Part shown: one piece after another, positions 45,176-57,388 of the stretch
Layout: every line of letters starts with the position of its first letter
How positions within the stretch are numbered: the stretch's first letter is position 1
NCBI RefSeq assembly: GCF_036884655.1
Contig: NC_088342.1
Coordinates: forward strand, 36,201,001-36,265,000
Length of the DNA: 64,000 nt
Direction of reading: 5' to 3'
Origin: Musa acuminata AAA Group
Lineage: Eukaryota; Streptophyta; Magnoliopsida; Zingiberales; Musaceae
The notes under the pieces: model-generated
Database searches by the model: none
Told to the model about the DNA's origin: nothing
What the model saw: only the letters and a program-made list of their open reading frames with translations
Translations under genes and position numbers: made by a program

Positions 45176-46994
45176 TCATGCATTTGGATAATTTAACATC
45201 CCTAACTCTCTTCTAATAAAACTAAATTATTATTCATTTAAAGGTTTTATAAAGATATATGCTAATTGATTTTTTGTATCAATAAACTCTAAAGATATGT
45301 CATGGGTATTAGCATGATCTCTTATGAAATGATGCCTAATATCAATATGTTAGTTCTAGAGTATTGAATAGGATTTTTTGTTAAACATATTGCACTCATG
45401 TTATCACATTTTATGGAAATATTCTTAAGGTGAATCTTATCATCTTCTAATGTATTTTTCATCCATACAACTTATGCATAACATGCACTAGCCGTTATGT
45501 ATTCGGCTTCAGTCGTAGATAGTGCAACCGAGTTTTGTTTCTTGGAAGACTAAGAGACAAGTGCATGACCTAAGAATTGACATATTTCGGATGTGCTTTT
45601 TCTATCTATTCTATATCCAGCAAAATCCGCATCAGCATAAGTAATTAATTCAAAGTTTTCAAATTTTGGATACCATAATCCTAGATTAGTGATTCTTTTA
45701 AGATATCTAAGAATTCTTTTAACTGCTTTAAGATGAGATAGCTTAGGATTAGATTGAAACCTAGCACAAAGTCCTATGCTAAACATGATGTTTGGTCTAG
45801 TTACGATGAGGTATAGTAAACTACCTATCATACTCATATAAGCTTTTTTATCAAAGCTTTCTTTACTTTTATCAATGTCTAACTTAGTGGAGGTACTCAT
45901 AGGAGTATTAATAGTCTTTGAACTATCCATATTAAACCATTTTAGTAAGTCAAATGTATATTTTATTTGACTAAGAAAAATACCATCACTAAGTTGTTTG
46001 ATTTGTAAACCTAAAAAAAAAGTTAGTTCACCCATTAAATTAATTTCAAACACTTGGCTCATAATGATTCATTTGTCGAACCAAAAATAATATCATCAAC
46101 ATAAATTTGAACAACAAGAAAATTATTTTTAAAATTTTTAATAAACAATGTAGTATCAACCTTGTCATTAGAGAAATTATTTTGGATAAGAAAGGAGATA
46201 AGGCTCTCATACCAAGCCCTTGGGGTTTGTTTTAATCCATAGAGAGCTTTAGTCAATTTAAACACATGATTCGGAAAATTATCATTTTCAAATCTGGGAG
46301 GTTGTTCAACATAAACTTCTTTGGAAATAAAGCCATTAAGAAAAGTATTTTTAATATCCATTTGAAATACCTTAAAATTATTACTTGTTTCTAACCACAA
46401 TACCAAATTCATTACTTGAAAACTTCATAATCGATACATTCTTCTTGATTAAAACCCTTGGCCACTAATCTAGCTTTGTTTCTAACCACAATACCAAATT
46501 CATCTTGCTTGTTTCTAAAGACTCATTTAGTACAAATAACTAAATGATTATTTGACCTCAAAACAAACTTTTACACCTCATTTCTCTTAAATTGATTCAA
46601 TTTTTCTTGCATTGCGATGACCCACGAATCATCTTTCATGGCTTCGTCAATACATTTAGGTTCAATTTGGGAGAGAAAAGCAGTGTTGGCATAAAAATTC
46701 TTAAGAGAAGAATGAGTTTGAACCATTTTCGATGTATCTCCTATAATTAGCTCCTTATGATGAGCATCTACATACTTTCATTCCTTCGGTAAAGAAGGTT
46801 CAGAAGAAGATGCATCCAAATTGCTAGATGGAGAAAGCGATTCATTTAAATTCAAGGTATCAAATTTAATATCATCATTAAAATCATTTTTCTTAACTTC
46901 AAAATTTTCATTAAAAACAACATGAATAAATTCTTCTATAATTAAAGTTCTTTTGTTAAAGATACTAAATGCTTTAGAAACAAAAGAATAACAA
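45176..46994 (-). pseudogene. E5 pol remnant: integrase C-terminus, reverse transcriptase, RNase H
   Basis: Minus strand, reading from 46994 down. GYS-VSKAF-like start, linker with [20 protein letters not shown] (about 46690-46620), a small deletion near 46430 just after the [12 protein letters not shown] segment, then [85 protein letters not shown] and the pol end near 45176. It is close to E0 but has frameshifts (near 46060) and stops. Everything upstream of the integrase C-terminus is missing: the sequence changes abruptly to the ARF fragment at about 46995. Confidence 0.9.
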
Positions 46995-48045
46995 CAAAAT
47001 CCCTGACTGTTCTTTACAAGACATCACTGACTGTTCTGCTGGTACATCATCTGGTAGTATAGCTGCAAATGATTACAGCATATACCGAGGTTCCAGGAAG
47101 CAAGTGTGTCAACAACCTTTAAGAACATACACTAAGGTGGAATATTGGCTTCTGAAATTAAACTTAAACAAGAACAAACAAATAGACTTGTCTTTGAACT
47201 AACAAGTATTGCAACCTATGTTGAACAGGTTCAAAAGCTAGGATCTGTTGGAAGATCGATTGATATGACACGCTTTAGCAATTACCATGAATTGAGATCT
47301 GCAGTGGCCTGCATGCTTGGGTTAGAGGGACAGCTGGATGATCCACGAGGCTCAGAATGGAAATTTGTTTATGTGGATTATGAGAGCAATGTTCTTCTGG
47401 TTGGGGATGATCCATGGGAGTGAGTGCACTTTCCTTTTTCTTTCTCACGCAATTGCTTTGATTCAATAATATCCCTGAAAGGCCATTAAATTAATCGATG
47501 TTTCTGTCAAATGCATCTTTTCTGAAATAAGTTTTAGTAACATTATTTTGCTCCACATCCTAAATTGTAAGTGCACCTATGCTATCTAAATCTATGATTG
47601 TGTGGTCAACCTATAACAAAGTAAAATTGATACTGCGGATCGTAGAGTGGTAGGTTCCATATGTTCACTCTTACACTTAACCGATTAAAGTTATTTATCT
47701 TCTGGACATATTTGCTTGAGTTGTGTACCCATGTTGACTTACTGAGTTTGATGTTTTTCCATCGTTTGGATTTCTATTGACGTTAAAGTGAATAAGAGTA
47801 GAACAAATTTCAGATGCTCTTCCCAGATGATCTCAAACCGTGATTTTGTTATTATATATGGGAGCATACATGTTTATCTATACAGTATTTTTTATTGTTC
47901 AGTTTAAATGTTTCTTGGATACATATCAAGCATTATTTTTGATGTCTGGTGCTTTTAATTGGTCAAGCTAATCTAAGTCTATCAACTTCATATACATAAA
48001 ATATCCTCCCCATGGAATGATTTAGTGTAGGTCATATCATCTTTT
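46995..48045 (+). pseudogene. ARF5/MONOPTEROS-like auxin response factor fragment
   Basis: The only host-gene coding sequence seen. Auxin response factors bind auxin response elements and use a C-terminal PB1 domain to pair with Aux/IAA repressors in the nucleus. Exon A, from the break to 47136, reads SLQDITDCSAGTSSGSIAAN and ends QQPLRTYTK. Intron 47137-47228 (92 bp) has GT and AG ends. Exon B 47229-47419 reads [20 protein letters not shown] (basic PB1 face), [20 protein letters not shown] and the acidic [21 protein letters not shown] donor follows at 47420. Splicing keeps the frame. The position usually Asp before VLLVGDD reads Asn. The DNA-binding and middle regions are absent and the final exon is not found before 48045, so it is a truncated copy unless the end lies beyond 64000. 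The family is certain; ARF5 over other ARFs is likely. Confidence 0.85.
47137..47228 (+). other. ARF intron (92 bp)
   Basis: AAG|GTGGAATATT ... TTGAACAG|GTTCAAAAG. Removing it joins RTYTK to [10 protein letters not shown], the continuous order in ARF proteins. An ORF starting at Met 47145 reads partly through this intron and is not a true start. Confidence 0.88.
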
Positions 48046-48373
48046 TGTTAGCATAAAATATGCAATCATGCTATCTATAATGCGAAAAAACTTTTATGTT
48101 AAAATTGAAATCAAATAAATTGGATCTAACAATTTTACGATGCGTAAATCTTATCTGATCTACATGCATCTTCAATCGTTGGATCTGAGATATTAATCTG
48201 CAAGGAGAACTAGATCCTTCTCCTCTCTTCTTATCGTTCCTCCTATCAAGGTTATCTCCTAAGGAATCATACTTTAACATAAACTTTTTTTCTATTGGCC
48301 AATAACCATTATCGGAATCCAATCATATCTATAATATATCTTACTTAATTAAATAGGGCTACATAATCTAATA
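48046..48373 (-). repeat. 3' LTR of E6 (older Ty1/copia), inserted in the ARF intron region
   Basis: 328 bp, on + TGTTAGCATAAAATATGC to ACATAATCTAATA. The reverse strand therefore starts TATTAG (TG changed to TA) and ends CTAACA. PPT in reverse (TTCTCCACTTGGCCC) follows at 48374. The left flank CTTTT (48041-48045) is the candidate target duplication, whose partner lies beyond the window. Confidence 0.75.
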
Positions 48374-48819
48374 TTCTCCACTTGGCCCATTAATTAGTAT
48401 AATATAAAAAAAATTAAAATAAAAATTAAATAAATAAAATTTATTTAAAAATAATTTAACCCAATTGAATTTTAAAATTTTGAAAAAACCATATACACGT
48501 GCACGAATTTTAAAAATAGGCCAATAAGTCCAATAAATATAATAATACTACATTAAGTCTGACTAACAATATGAGTCATAGCGGTTGTATGCCATCAGTG
48601 TCACACTTCCTTCTATGTACCATAATACTATTAGCCTTTCCTAATGCAATCCAAAATGACCCATATAATTTGTCTTGTCAAGACAATCCTATCATCACAT
48701 TCAACCATAATATGTATATACATAATTATGAACAAGATAATAAAAATAAATAACCTTAAGTACGTAAGCAAGAATATCAATTATAGTATTCACTCAAACA
48801 TGCATCACCATATCATTTA
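48374..48819 (-). other. PPT and 3' non-coding region of E6
   Basis: GGGCCAAGTGGAGAA on the minus strand at 48374-48388 is the PPT. The rest is AT-rich with no supported ORF; the short plus-strand frames at 48571-48871 overlap the pol end of E6 in antisense. Confidence 0.65.
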
Positions 48820-49030
48820 TGGGTTGCTCACAAACCCAATCATAAGAACACGTTCTTTCAAAATACTTTAGGCTGTAAGTCCTAAATGAATGAATCAGCA
48901 ATTAATATAGTGAAACTCAAGTAATTAATTGACATTAGATGTTTCTGGACTCCTTTTCTCTAACCATTAAGTACTTTATACCATAATATATAGAAATGCA
49001 ATAGTACTTGTCATTCTTAGAGAATAAAAC
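48820..49030 (-). pseudogene. E6 RNase H C-terminal end
   Basis: On the minus strand from 49030, with frameshifts, it resembles the end of copia pol: KYLNG, a VQKHLMSINY segment (copia VxxHISTEL-like place), ILIADSF, LQPKVF and a final WVCEQPIND. It is the direct continuation of the RNase H that stops at 62214, so the two parts were one gene before the insertion at 49031. Confidence 0.75.
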
Positions 49031-49448
49031 TATTGAATCTTGGATTTTGATGATGAAATCAATTAGTAAATTATTTGATCTAATCCATGTGTTGAGATAA
49101 GTGTGCAGGATTAACTATGATAGTAGTAAGGCATAAATCATATGATGGGTTTGAGTCGAGGACTTAGATGATATACTAGGAGCTCGCTGAGTTCATCGTG
49201 AGATCACTAGAAGCACGCTGAAAGACTCGTCGAAAGCTCGTCGAGAGATCACCGGAAGCACGCCGGAAGACTAGCCGAGAGTTAGTCGGGAATTCGTTGG
49301 AAGTTTGCCGGAAGACTCGCCGAGAAGTTTGCCGGAGGATCGTCGAGTGAAAAATCGAAGTATCGAACCATGCTTGCCTTAATCGTAGTTAGAATAATAA
49401 TTAGAGTTGACTTGGGAGGTAATCCCATCAACTCTGTTAGGGGCCAAC
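49031..49448 (+). repeat. Solo SIRE-type LTR in E6, left segment
   Basis: Starts TATTGAATCTTGG (TG changed to TA) after AAAAC (49026-49030). Contains the 11-bp-periodic region (about 49190-49345) and stops at GGGCCAAC, where an inverted LTR begins. The right segment is 61367-62209. Confidence 0.85.
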
Positions 49449-50567
49449 TGTTAGGATCAGGGGTTTACACTAGGAGGGTGGGGGGGGGGGGATGAATTAG
49501 TGCAGCGGTAAAAACTACGTCGGTTCAAAAATCCTTCATATGATAAAAGTCGTTTACATTAAAAATCGATTTCGAAAAGTTAATAACATGGAAGCATAAG
49601 GGAGCGTAGTGACTATCTAAGTAGTTTGCAGTATGTAAATGGCAAGAATAAAATGTAAACTAGAGAAGACGGTAGTTTATAATGGTTCGGTCAATCGTGA
49701 CCTACATCCACTCATCTGATTCCTCTTCCGTCGAGGCCATCGGCATCCACTAATGATCTTCCTTTACTAGGCAAAGATCAACCTCCTTCTTACACCCCTC
49801 TTCTCCTTTTATCGGGTTTAGGAGACAACCCTTACAAGCATTCACTCCTCTCAAACTAATCTAACACTTAGACTCAAAGAGGAGGAGATCTCTCAAGTGA
49901 TCTTAACAACATTTTTCTACTTTTATGCTCTCTGTGCTTGTGTCTTTTAACCAGGGATGGAAAGGGTATTTATAGGCTTCAAGTTGATTCAAACTTGGAG
50001 CCTAAAACTTTCCCATCCTGGGTTCCTCGGGCACGGGCGGTACCACCGCCCAGTATCAGTCTGGCTGACACTACCCTAGGCTATACCACCGCCTAGGTCT
50101 GGCGGTACCACCGCCTGGGGGGTAGTGTTGGGTGGTACCACCACCTAAATTGGCGGTACCATCGCCTGGCACCCTGCCAGCGATGGTACAATTGCCCAGA
50201 CTGGTGGTACCATCACCTGACATAGTCTCGAAGATTGTGCCATGATGGTGAGGCTTCTTAGGGCATTGTTTGGGCTTCTTATTGGGCCCAACACAGTTCT
50301 TACATAGGCCTAGCTGGTCCGTAATTGAGTTTTGGCCCAATCTAAGCCCAATTACGTGTTAACTACGAAATCCTAAGACATATTCTAAGCTAAACAAGTC
50401 TGTAAGTCTAGATTCTTCCGGCGAGCTTCCGGCGATCTTCCGACAAACTTTCGACGGACTCTCGACAAGCTCTTGGACTTCGTGATGATCTTCTTGGTGA
50501 GTTCCGATGAGCTTCTCTAGCAAGCTCCGAGACTTCTCGGTTGGTTCCTCTAGAACTTCCGACGAAC
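49449..50567 (-). repeat. 3' LTR of E7, segment 1 of 2
   Basis: Begins TGTTAGGATCAGGGGTTTAC, minus orientation, with reversed TATA region near 49965-49980 and GGTACCACCGCC modules at 50037-50215. It is interrupted at 50567 by a different LTR element and resumes at 55137. Confidence 0.85.
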
Positions 50568-51013
50568 TGTCACGGACTTAGCTGGTTTTGCCTAAGTCGT
50601 GCGGCACCCTTGCATGTCCGTCCGCAAAGGTCAGCCTCCCCGAAGCCTCCCATTGTCCCTTAGGACCACCAAAAGAGAGAACGGGTTAGAGAGAACGCCT
50701 CAATCGGGATCCACAAGCAAACATGTCCGAAAAACACTTCATAGACAATGCAAATTACAAACAAACTTTACAAGCTTTGAACAGTGGCACAACAAAGGGT
50801 AAAATGGTCCATTATAGACCGAGAATCTCTCGCACGTGTCCACATGACACAACCTTTATTTACAAGCCTAAAGAGGCCACCAACCCCACTAAAATGGGAC
50901 TATTAAGCCTTCGGCCGCCCCTCTACATGTTGTACAAGGCATGAACATGCCAAAAGACACGGACATAAATAAACATTACATCAAACACCCTGTTTCGAAG
51001 TTTGTCCGTGACA
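50568..51013 (-). repeat. 3' LTR of the compact non-coding element
   Basis: 446 bp, same length as its partner at 54691-55136. Short ORFs such as that at 50723-50944 are repeated at 54846-55067 only because the LTR is repeated. Confidence 0.9.
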
Positions 51014-54000
51014 TTCTCCCCCACTTATTCCTTCGACGTCCTCGTTGAAGCCTTTGTCGACACTGCAACTCCTCGCTTTTGTTGAGTCTTCAATCTTCTG
51101 CTCCAGCTACAATGCGCCTCTTGACTCCCAGCTGCTCTCCGCTGCTGTTTTTGAGTAGTCGAACCTTTTGATCTGCCATGCTGCTACAACTCACCAATGA
51201 CTCTGACTCTGGTGTGGGGTTGGCTGAGTTGTGTTGATCCTTGTTGATTCCTGCGGATCCCCCAGATGAAGGAAAAGACCATCCTTACTGCGCCAGTCTC
51301 TCAAAGATTCCTCATGCTGCTTGAACTGGTTGGGTGCTTGTTGGAGCTTTAACGAGCATCGTCTCGCAAACTTCTGAAGTTTTGGGTCCTTCCTCCACAG
51401 AATCTGCTCATTGACTCTTCTTTCAATTAGTTGTCACATCCAAGTAGGTTCGCATCACTTCCACTTTCGATTAGTATTTCGTTGGGAAATGAAGCGGACA
51501 ATCTACTCTCAGTAGCACTGATCACCGTTGGTGAGGATTTGACAACTATTGTCTTCCATTATCTTCGAAGGGTCTTTGAACTTGTGCAGAGCTCCTCTGT
51601 TGGATAGATAAGAGAATTGGGGTACTCGGTTTTGCCCATCCTCTTAAGAGTTGAGAAGGCAAAGGTTACTTGACTTCGCCCGCCTCCTCGAGGTTGTACT
51701 TCATGCATCGAGCTGGTTACTGGCCTTCGCCTGCTCTTTGCTCACACTTCTGAAGCACTTGAAGTGTTTGCACTCCTTGCGTTGAGTTAGCTACTGTGAT
51801 TCACCTTCTCAATGCCATTGAACTTCTGGAATGCAGGAAGTTTTCACCCCAACTTGGAGTAATTCTCTGATAAATGAGGTCGCCTCTGGGATTGTACCAT
51901 CTTCTCCATCAACCCTGCCGCCTACTCCACTAAGTAGCAAAGGTATAGCACCACGTACTGCTTGCTTCGTTCCTTGGTCGTGCACTCTTGCATGACCCGA
52001 AGTCCTTCACTTTCGGCTATCTTGATGAGAAGCTCCTTGACACCGGTCTTACGAAGTTCCGCGGCCTCTGCCCTTCAGCCTTGTCTCGGTACTTGGAGAT
52101 TGCCTCTGCATGCTCCGCCTCCTCGGCCCCTTTCACGACCAAGCGCTCTCCCTCCATGAGAGCAAGGGATCAATGACTTTCACGGAAGTCCCGCCTCTGC
52201 GGTACCATGGCGCTGCCATGCCCATGGCACTACTATCCGTCGTCTCGCCTCTGAATCCCTTTTCTTCACAATCAGTAGATATGTCTCTGTGGCACTCCTC
52301 TGAGTCCACCTCCATTCTAACTGATGCTTGATTTTGGGTAGCTAAGTCCCTCTGGACTCGTCGTCGCTTCCTCGCCCCTTTCGACCCCCTGCTTCAACAC
52401 CTATGTGTTCTCCAAGCAGTCCGTTTGGTCGATGGAAAGATAGACTGCAACTCCCCTGCATGGCCTCTGCCATCACGTTGTAGAGTCTGCATCGATTCTG
52501 TTCTCCTTAGCTTCCTTGGTAGCAACGTTCGCTTACTTGGTCTTGTCCTCTGACTTGCCAGGCTCCCTTAAGCGAATATGAGCTCTGGAGCAGTCCAACT
52601 CTCCAGCTGCTTCGATCATACCTCTGCATGATCAAGTCCCTCCCATGGGACTCACTGGTACTTGCATTCGAACTTTTTCCCTTAGTGGAACACAGCCCCC
52701 ATATGCTGATGACCAAGGTTTTCATCCGATGCAAAATTCGATGCACGCTCGGAAGACCCGCCTCTGCGGTACCATGGCCTTCACTCCTTGAATCCATAGC
52801 CCTTCTTGCCGTCGTGTTGTTCACCGAAGTGGAGCTTCCAGTAGCTCCCGATCATACCTCCATATGATCTAGTCCCTCCCGGGACTAAGTCGTGTGTATC
52901 ACATTGCCACGAACTGTTCCACCACGATCCGCTGCACCATGTCGCCTCCTGGTGACATCTCCATTGCATTCTGATCCTTGTGGAATAAACTCGAATTGTG
53001 AACCCTCCATGTGTGGCCTCTGCCAATACATCGCAGGGTCTCCTCCACCTTCGATTTTGTTCGCTCCTTTGGCAATCGACCTTCATCCACCCACTCTTGG
53101 GTCACACCTAGATGAAGCACCGCTCTAGGACAGTCCGTCGCCTAGTAGCTCTCGAAGTCCACCGACTTCACTGTAATTTGTGCACCATTGTCTGGATCCT
53201 GGGCCTCTGCCCCTACCAGCACAATCTCCGCTGCGCACCGCTTCCTTCATAGCAACTCGAATGCCAACACTATGGCATATTCTTCAAGAGTACCCACCTC
53301 TGCGTCCTCTTGCCCCGTGCTAAGGCCTTTTGTACCCAACTTCGCCTCCGCAAATTGAGTCGTCTTAGTTCCTCTATCAAATGCTTCTCCGAGATAAGGT
53401 GTATGTGCCCCGAAGCTCCCTTCGTCTTTGGCACCATGCAAGATGATTCCGCTCCGTCAGAATGAAGGACCCATGGAACAACATGGTCCTACTCTTGCCT
53501 CTGCAAGAGTTCATATCCTTGACCTCTATCTATGGAAAGCACTGTGCTTCTGCTCCACGTTCCAACTTCTATGCTGGCTCCCTTCATGCGGCTTGAGTAC
53601 TTCGCCAAGTTACACCCAAGTTGCTCCACTCCTCGTTTTTGCATTGAGTCGATGGTGGCCCTCGCGCCCACCATTCCACGGGTCAGCCCTCCCTTGAGTC
53701 CGATCTCCACATCGACTCCAAGTGTGCCTTCATTTAAGTTGCTTTGGGTCGCTCCCCCACTTGATCTTGCAATGCATCCACCAATGCATTCTCTTAAGCG
53801 AGATCATACGACGACTCCTCGCCGCTTGCTCAGTCCATCGAGCTTCATGGAGTTGTTGTTTGTTAAGGTACTCCTCCTCAACATGTGAGGTCCGTCTCAC
53901 ATGATTCTCCCTCTGGAGAGCCGGGACTTATCCCTCCTGGATAACTGTCCCATTGGAGCAACATCTCTCTTCGTTTCGAAGACCACCATCCCCTTGGACT

Positions 54001-54676
54001 GCTCTGATCTGCTGAACAAACTATGCATTGTTCTGCCTCCTGCAAATGCACTTGCTAGATTGCGACTCCCCGTCAATACAGTCCCCGCTGCACCCCTCAA
54101 GGCCTAGCAACATGCTGAACTCATAGCACACTTCAGCCTCCTACGGACGTATCCTTCACATGCCGAAGAGAAAGTTTCAATGCTCTATGGCGCCAAGTTC
54201 CGGTCACCTTGGGATGGCCACGAACATTCCATCGTTCGCATATAAGCCCATGCATGAGTACCGAATTCTTCGAGTTAGCAATTCCCCTCACCTCTGTGAG
54301 CTTTGCAAAACTCTTTCGGTCGCTGAGCAACTCATTCCACCTTGCCTGGTCTCATCCTTTGCCAAGCGCCTCACTTGCCTTGAGCACCATCAAGTATGGT
54401 TGTCAACGTTGAGCCGTAGCTCAAACTCAGCCATCCCAACCTTTGTGCGCTCCACATTCTTCCAAGCTTTCCTGTTCTCATGGTGCCTCTTGCGCGAAGG
54501 GTTGGCCATTCCTCTGAATGCCAAACTCAGATGCCCACTCCTCTGAGCGACTCCTTTTCCCTACATCTCCATGCCCGTTTTCCCCCAAACGGTCGCGCGT
54601 GTGCTGACTGCCCTCAACGCAGACCCGCTAGGTCCCCCACGTTTGCATGCTAAGTGTTTCTATGAGTGCTTGTCCT
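51014..54676 (-). other. Internal region of the compact element, no recognisable gene
   Basis: 3.7 kb, fairly GC-rich. I see no Gag, protease, integrase, RT or RNase H motif on either strand. The longest frames (53532-53888 +, 54160-54546 +, 52507-52824 -) have no familiar motif and lie on both strands. GCCTCTGCGGTACCATGGC occurs at about 52194 and 52769. It fits a LARD-type non-autonomous element. Confidence 0.6.
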
Positions 54677-54690
54677 ACTCTGATCCCATC

Positions 54691-55136
54691 TGTCACGGAC
54701 TTAGCTGATTTTGCCTAAGTCGTGCAGTACCCTTGCGTGTCCGTCTGCAAAGGTCAGTCTCCCCGAAGCCTCCCATTATCCCTTAGGACCACCAAAAGAG
54801 AGAACGGGTTAGAGAGAACGCCTCAATCGGGATCCACAAGCAAACATGTCCGAAAAACACTTCATAGACAATGCAAATTATAAACAGACTTTACAAGCTT
54901 TGAACAGTGGCACAACAAAGGGTAAAATGGTCCATTACAGACCGAGAATCTCTCGCACGTGTCCATATGACACAACCTTTATTTACAAGCCTAAAGAGGC
55001 CACCAACCCCACTAAAATGGGACTATTAAGCCTTCGGCCGCCCCTCTACATGCTGTACAAGGCATGAACATGCCAAAAGACATGGACATACGTAAGCATT
55101 ACATCAAACACCCTATTTCGAAGTTTGTCCATGACA
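54691..55136 (-). repeat. 5' LTR of the compact non-coding element
   Basis: 446 bp, with the PBS-like sequence on its internal side. Confidence 0.9.
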
Positions 55137-55641
55137 GAACGTCCGGACTTCCGATGAACTCTCGAACTCCCAACGATTTCGCATCCTTGACTCCAGGACT
55201 TTATTTTGCTTCATGTCTTGCTATCATAGTTACTCCTGCACATGTAAAACACACTTTGATATAGACAATTAATCCTAAGTAATTAATCAAGTTGTCCGGC
55301 ATGTCATTGGTCCCTCGACACTTCGTCCGATTCTTCGGCACATCGTCCTCTTTTGCGGCCTATTTCCCAATAGGCCAATTGACTCCGTAACTCTAATATC
55401 CTTAGCGCAATATCCACTCTTCTTGGCCTAATGCCCGAATCCACAACCCGAAGCCTTCTGTCAATACATCGACCGATCCACCGGTCCAACGTCCAATCTT
55501 CTGGCATGTTCCACCGGTCCAACATGATTTTTCCTACTTTAATTGTCTCATCCTGATCGAAGCATCCTACGTCACTCAAAACGTAGATTAAAACATAATT
55601 AATTATCAATTGGTTTCATCATCAAAATACAAGATTTAACA
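55137..55641 (-). repeat. 3' LTR of E7, segment 2 of 2
   Basis: GAACGTCCGGACTTCCGATG continues the SIRE LTR interrupted at 50567. It ends GATTTAACA, before a reversed PPT (ATCTTCCTCTTTTTGATG). Confidence 0.85.
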
Positions 55642-57388
55642 ATCTTCCTCTTTTTGATGATGACAACCAATCGATGACGGAGTTAACCTTAACTCCCGGA
55701 GTTTAACCAAACTCCCCCTATCAATATGTCGTATTGATAGAATCTCTTGGATTCAAAAATCCAAGCAACATGTCATGATCAAATCATGCATGACATCAAC
55801 ATACTTCTCCCCCTTTGTCATCAACAAAAAGGAGAAGTTCTACTATCAAGTGTTTGGAATACAAGTTCAATTCGTTGCATGAAAAATGTAATATCAAGTT
55901 TTATCATCATGCAATTTGAAAGCTAGCAAATTTAAGGATGTGCAAGTTGGCATATTTGCTTTTCTTGAGATAAGCAAGATAACAATGTTGCTTCTCTTGA
56001 GATTGGAAGCTAGCAAGTCTAGGTGATGTTCAAGATAGCAAGCTCTTTCTTCTCTTTTGAGAAGTGCCATTTTTTGCTTCCTTCGCAAAAAAATGCAAGC
56101 TAACAAAATGTTACATTGTTTTACAATATGGAAGCTAACAATTTGAGATGTTCAAGAAGCAAGTTCTTTCTTCTCTTTTGAGAAGTACAATTTTTGCTTT
56201 CTTTTTGAATTGTGCGAGCTAGTAAATTTGCTTTCTAGCAAGTTTTGCTCCCCCTTTGTCATTATCAAAAAGAAAGGAAGGCACTTTACATCAATTTTCA
56301 AATTATGACAAAGGTAAGTATCAATCTTATTTGTGCATCAATATATTTTCAAATTAAAACATGCACATTTTCAAAACCTTACATTTCATTTTTCATGCAC
56401 GATACTGAATAAATCAATCATCATTATGAGCATATCATACATATTAAGCATTTATCAATATTTTGATCATGATGCCAAACATTCATCATTTAAAGCATTC
56501 ATGATACACATCATATGCATCACATATATCATCACAATAAAAAGCATATGCATCATACCAAATCATCATATATATTTTCAAAATAAATAAACTCATCATT
56601 ATATGCATGATTTCAAATCATCATTCATATTATTTCAATCATTATTTCAATCATCACTATAACTCATCATGCACAAAATGTAAAATCATCTAACATGATA
56701 CAAACATTTATTTTCAAAATGTTCATCATTATTTTCATATATGATAATAAAGTATTCATGATACCAAACATTAAATCAACATTTTTAAGTATTTATCACT
56801 TCATGATTGTTGGTACCAAACATTCATCATTAAATCAATATTTTGATTATTTATTTTCTCTTTAGCAATTGGCAAAAAGAAACATAGGAGAAAGAATGAT
56901 ATAATATCTTGATTAATGCATAAGAAATCTCTAGTTATAAATCTTGAAAAATCAAGGTAAAGCTCATTCAAATTCAAATCATCAAATCAAAATCGTTTTC
57001 AAGAGATTCATAAAAAGGACATAAATAGATTCATTAATCTTCCTTTTTGAAAAATCGATAAAGTAGGAAAATATAAATTCTTCAAGGAGAAACCTTTCCT
57101 CTTTTTAGTTGTTTCAATTTAATTGATTCAATTCACAGAAGCATGCCTTTTTCATTTATTCCAAATGAAAACAAACATCATCATTTAAAAACAAAACTTT
57201 CAATATACTATAAATCATCAAGCATAATTATGAAATGTTAACTTTCAAATCATCACTTCAAATCCTCATGCATAAAATCATCAAGCAAGATACAAAGTCA
57301 TTTAACATTTTCAGTATGTCTTATATCATTATGTCTATAAAACATCAAGCATTATTGCATTAAACATAGAGCATTTTCTTTAAAACAC
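55642..57388 (-). other. 3' region of E7 (truncated element)
   Basis: PPT in reverse at 55642, PPT-like blocks near 55806-55836 and 56238-56268, and the GCTAGCAA repeat at about 55920-56240. This is the layout of gag-only E3 and E4, so E7 is probably the same type. Its gag and 5' LTR are missing; the sequence changes at about 57389. Confidence 0.75.

Larger units (their letters stand above)
50568..55136 (-). mobile_element. Compact non-coding LTR retrotransposon
   Basis: 4569 bp: two 446-bp direct repeats (50568-51013 and 54691-55136), each bounded by TGTCACGGAC and GTCCGTGACA/GTCCATGACA. On the minus strand a PBS-like TGGGATCAGAGT lies two bases after the right LTR (54677-54688), and a PPT AAGTGGGGGAGAA precedes the left LTR (51014-51026), so the element runs on the minus strand. 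The flanks GAAC (50564-50567 and 55137-55140) are a 4-bp duplication. I counted roughly 18 differences between the LTRs (about 4%). Confidence 0.88.

Noticed and set aside
47145..47423. ARF reading frame starting at Met 47145
   Set aside because: Its first 28 codons are intron sequence; the real exon starts at 47229 and the frame ends in the next intron's donor.
48571..48871. Short plus-strand frames, one with a signal-peptide-like start
   Set aside because: They overlap the decayed E6 pol end and 3' region in antisense; AT-rich and without homology.
50723..50944. Duplicated 73-codon gene (also 54846-55067)
   Set aside because: Both copies are parts of the two LTRs of one element.
53532..54546. 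Frames of 118 and 128 codons on + inside the compact LTR element
   Set aside because: Antisense to the element, no recognisable motif, and similar-sized frames occur on the other strand.
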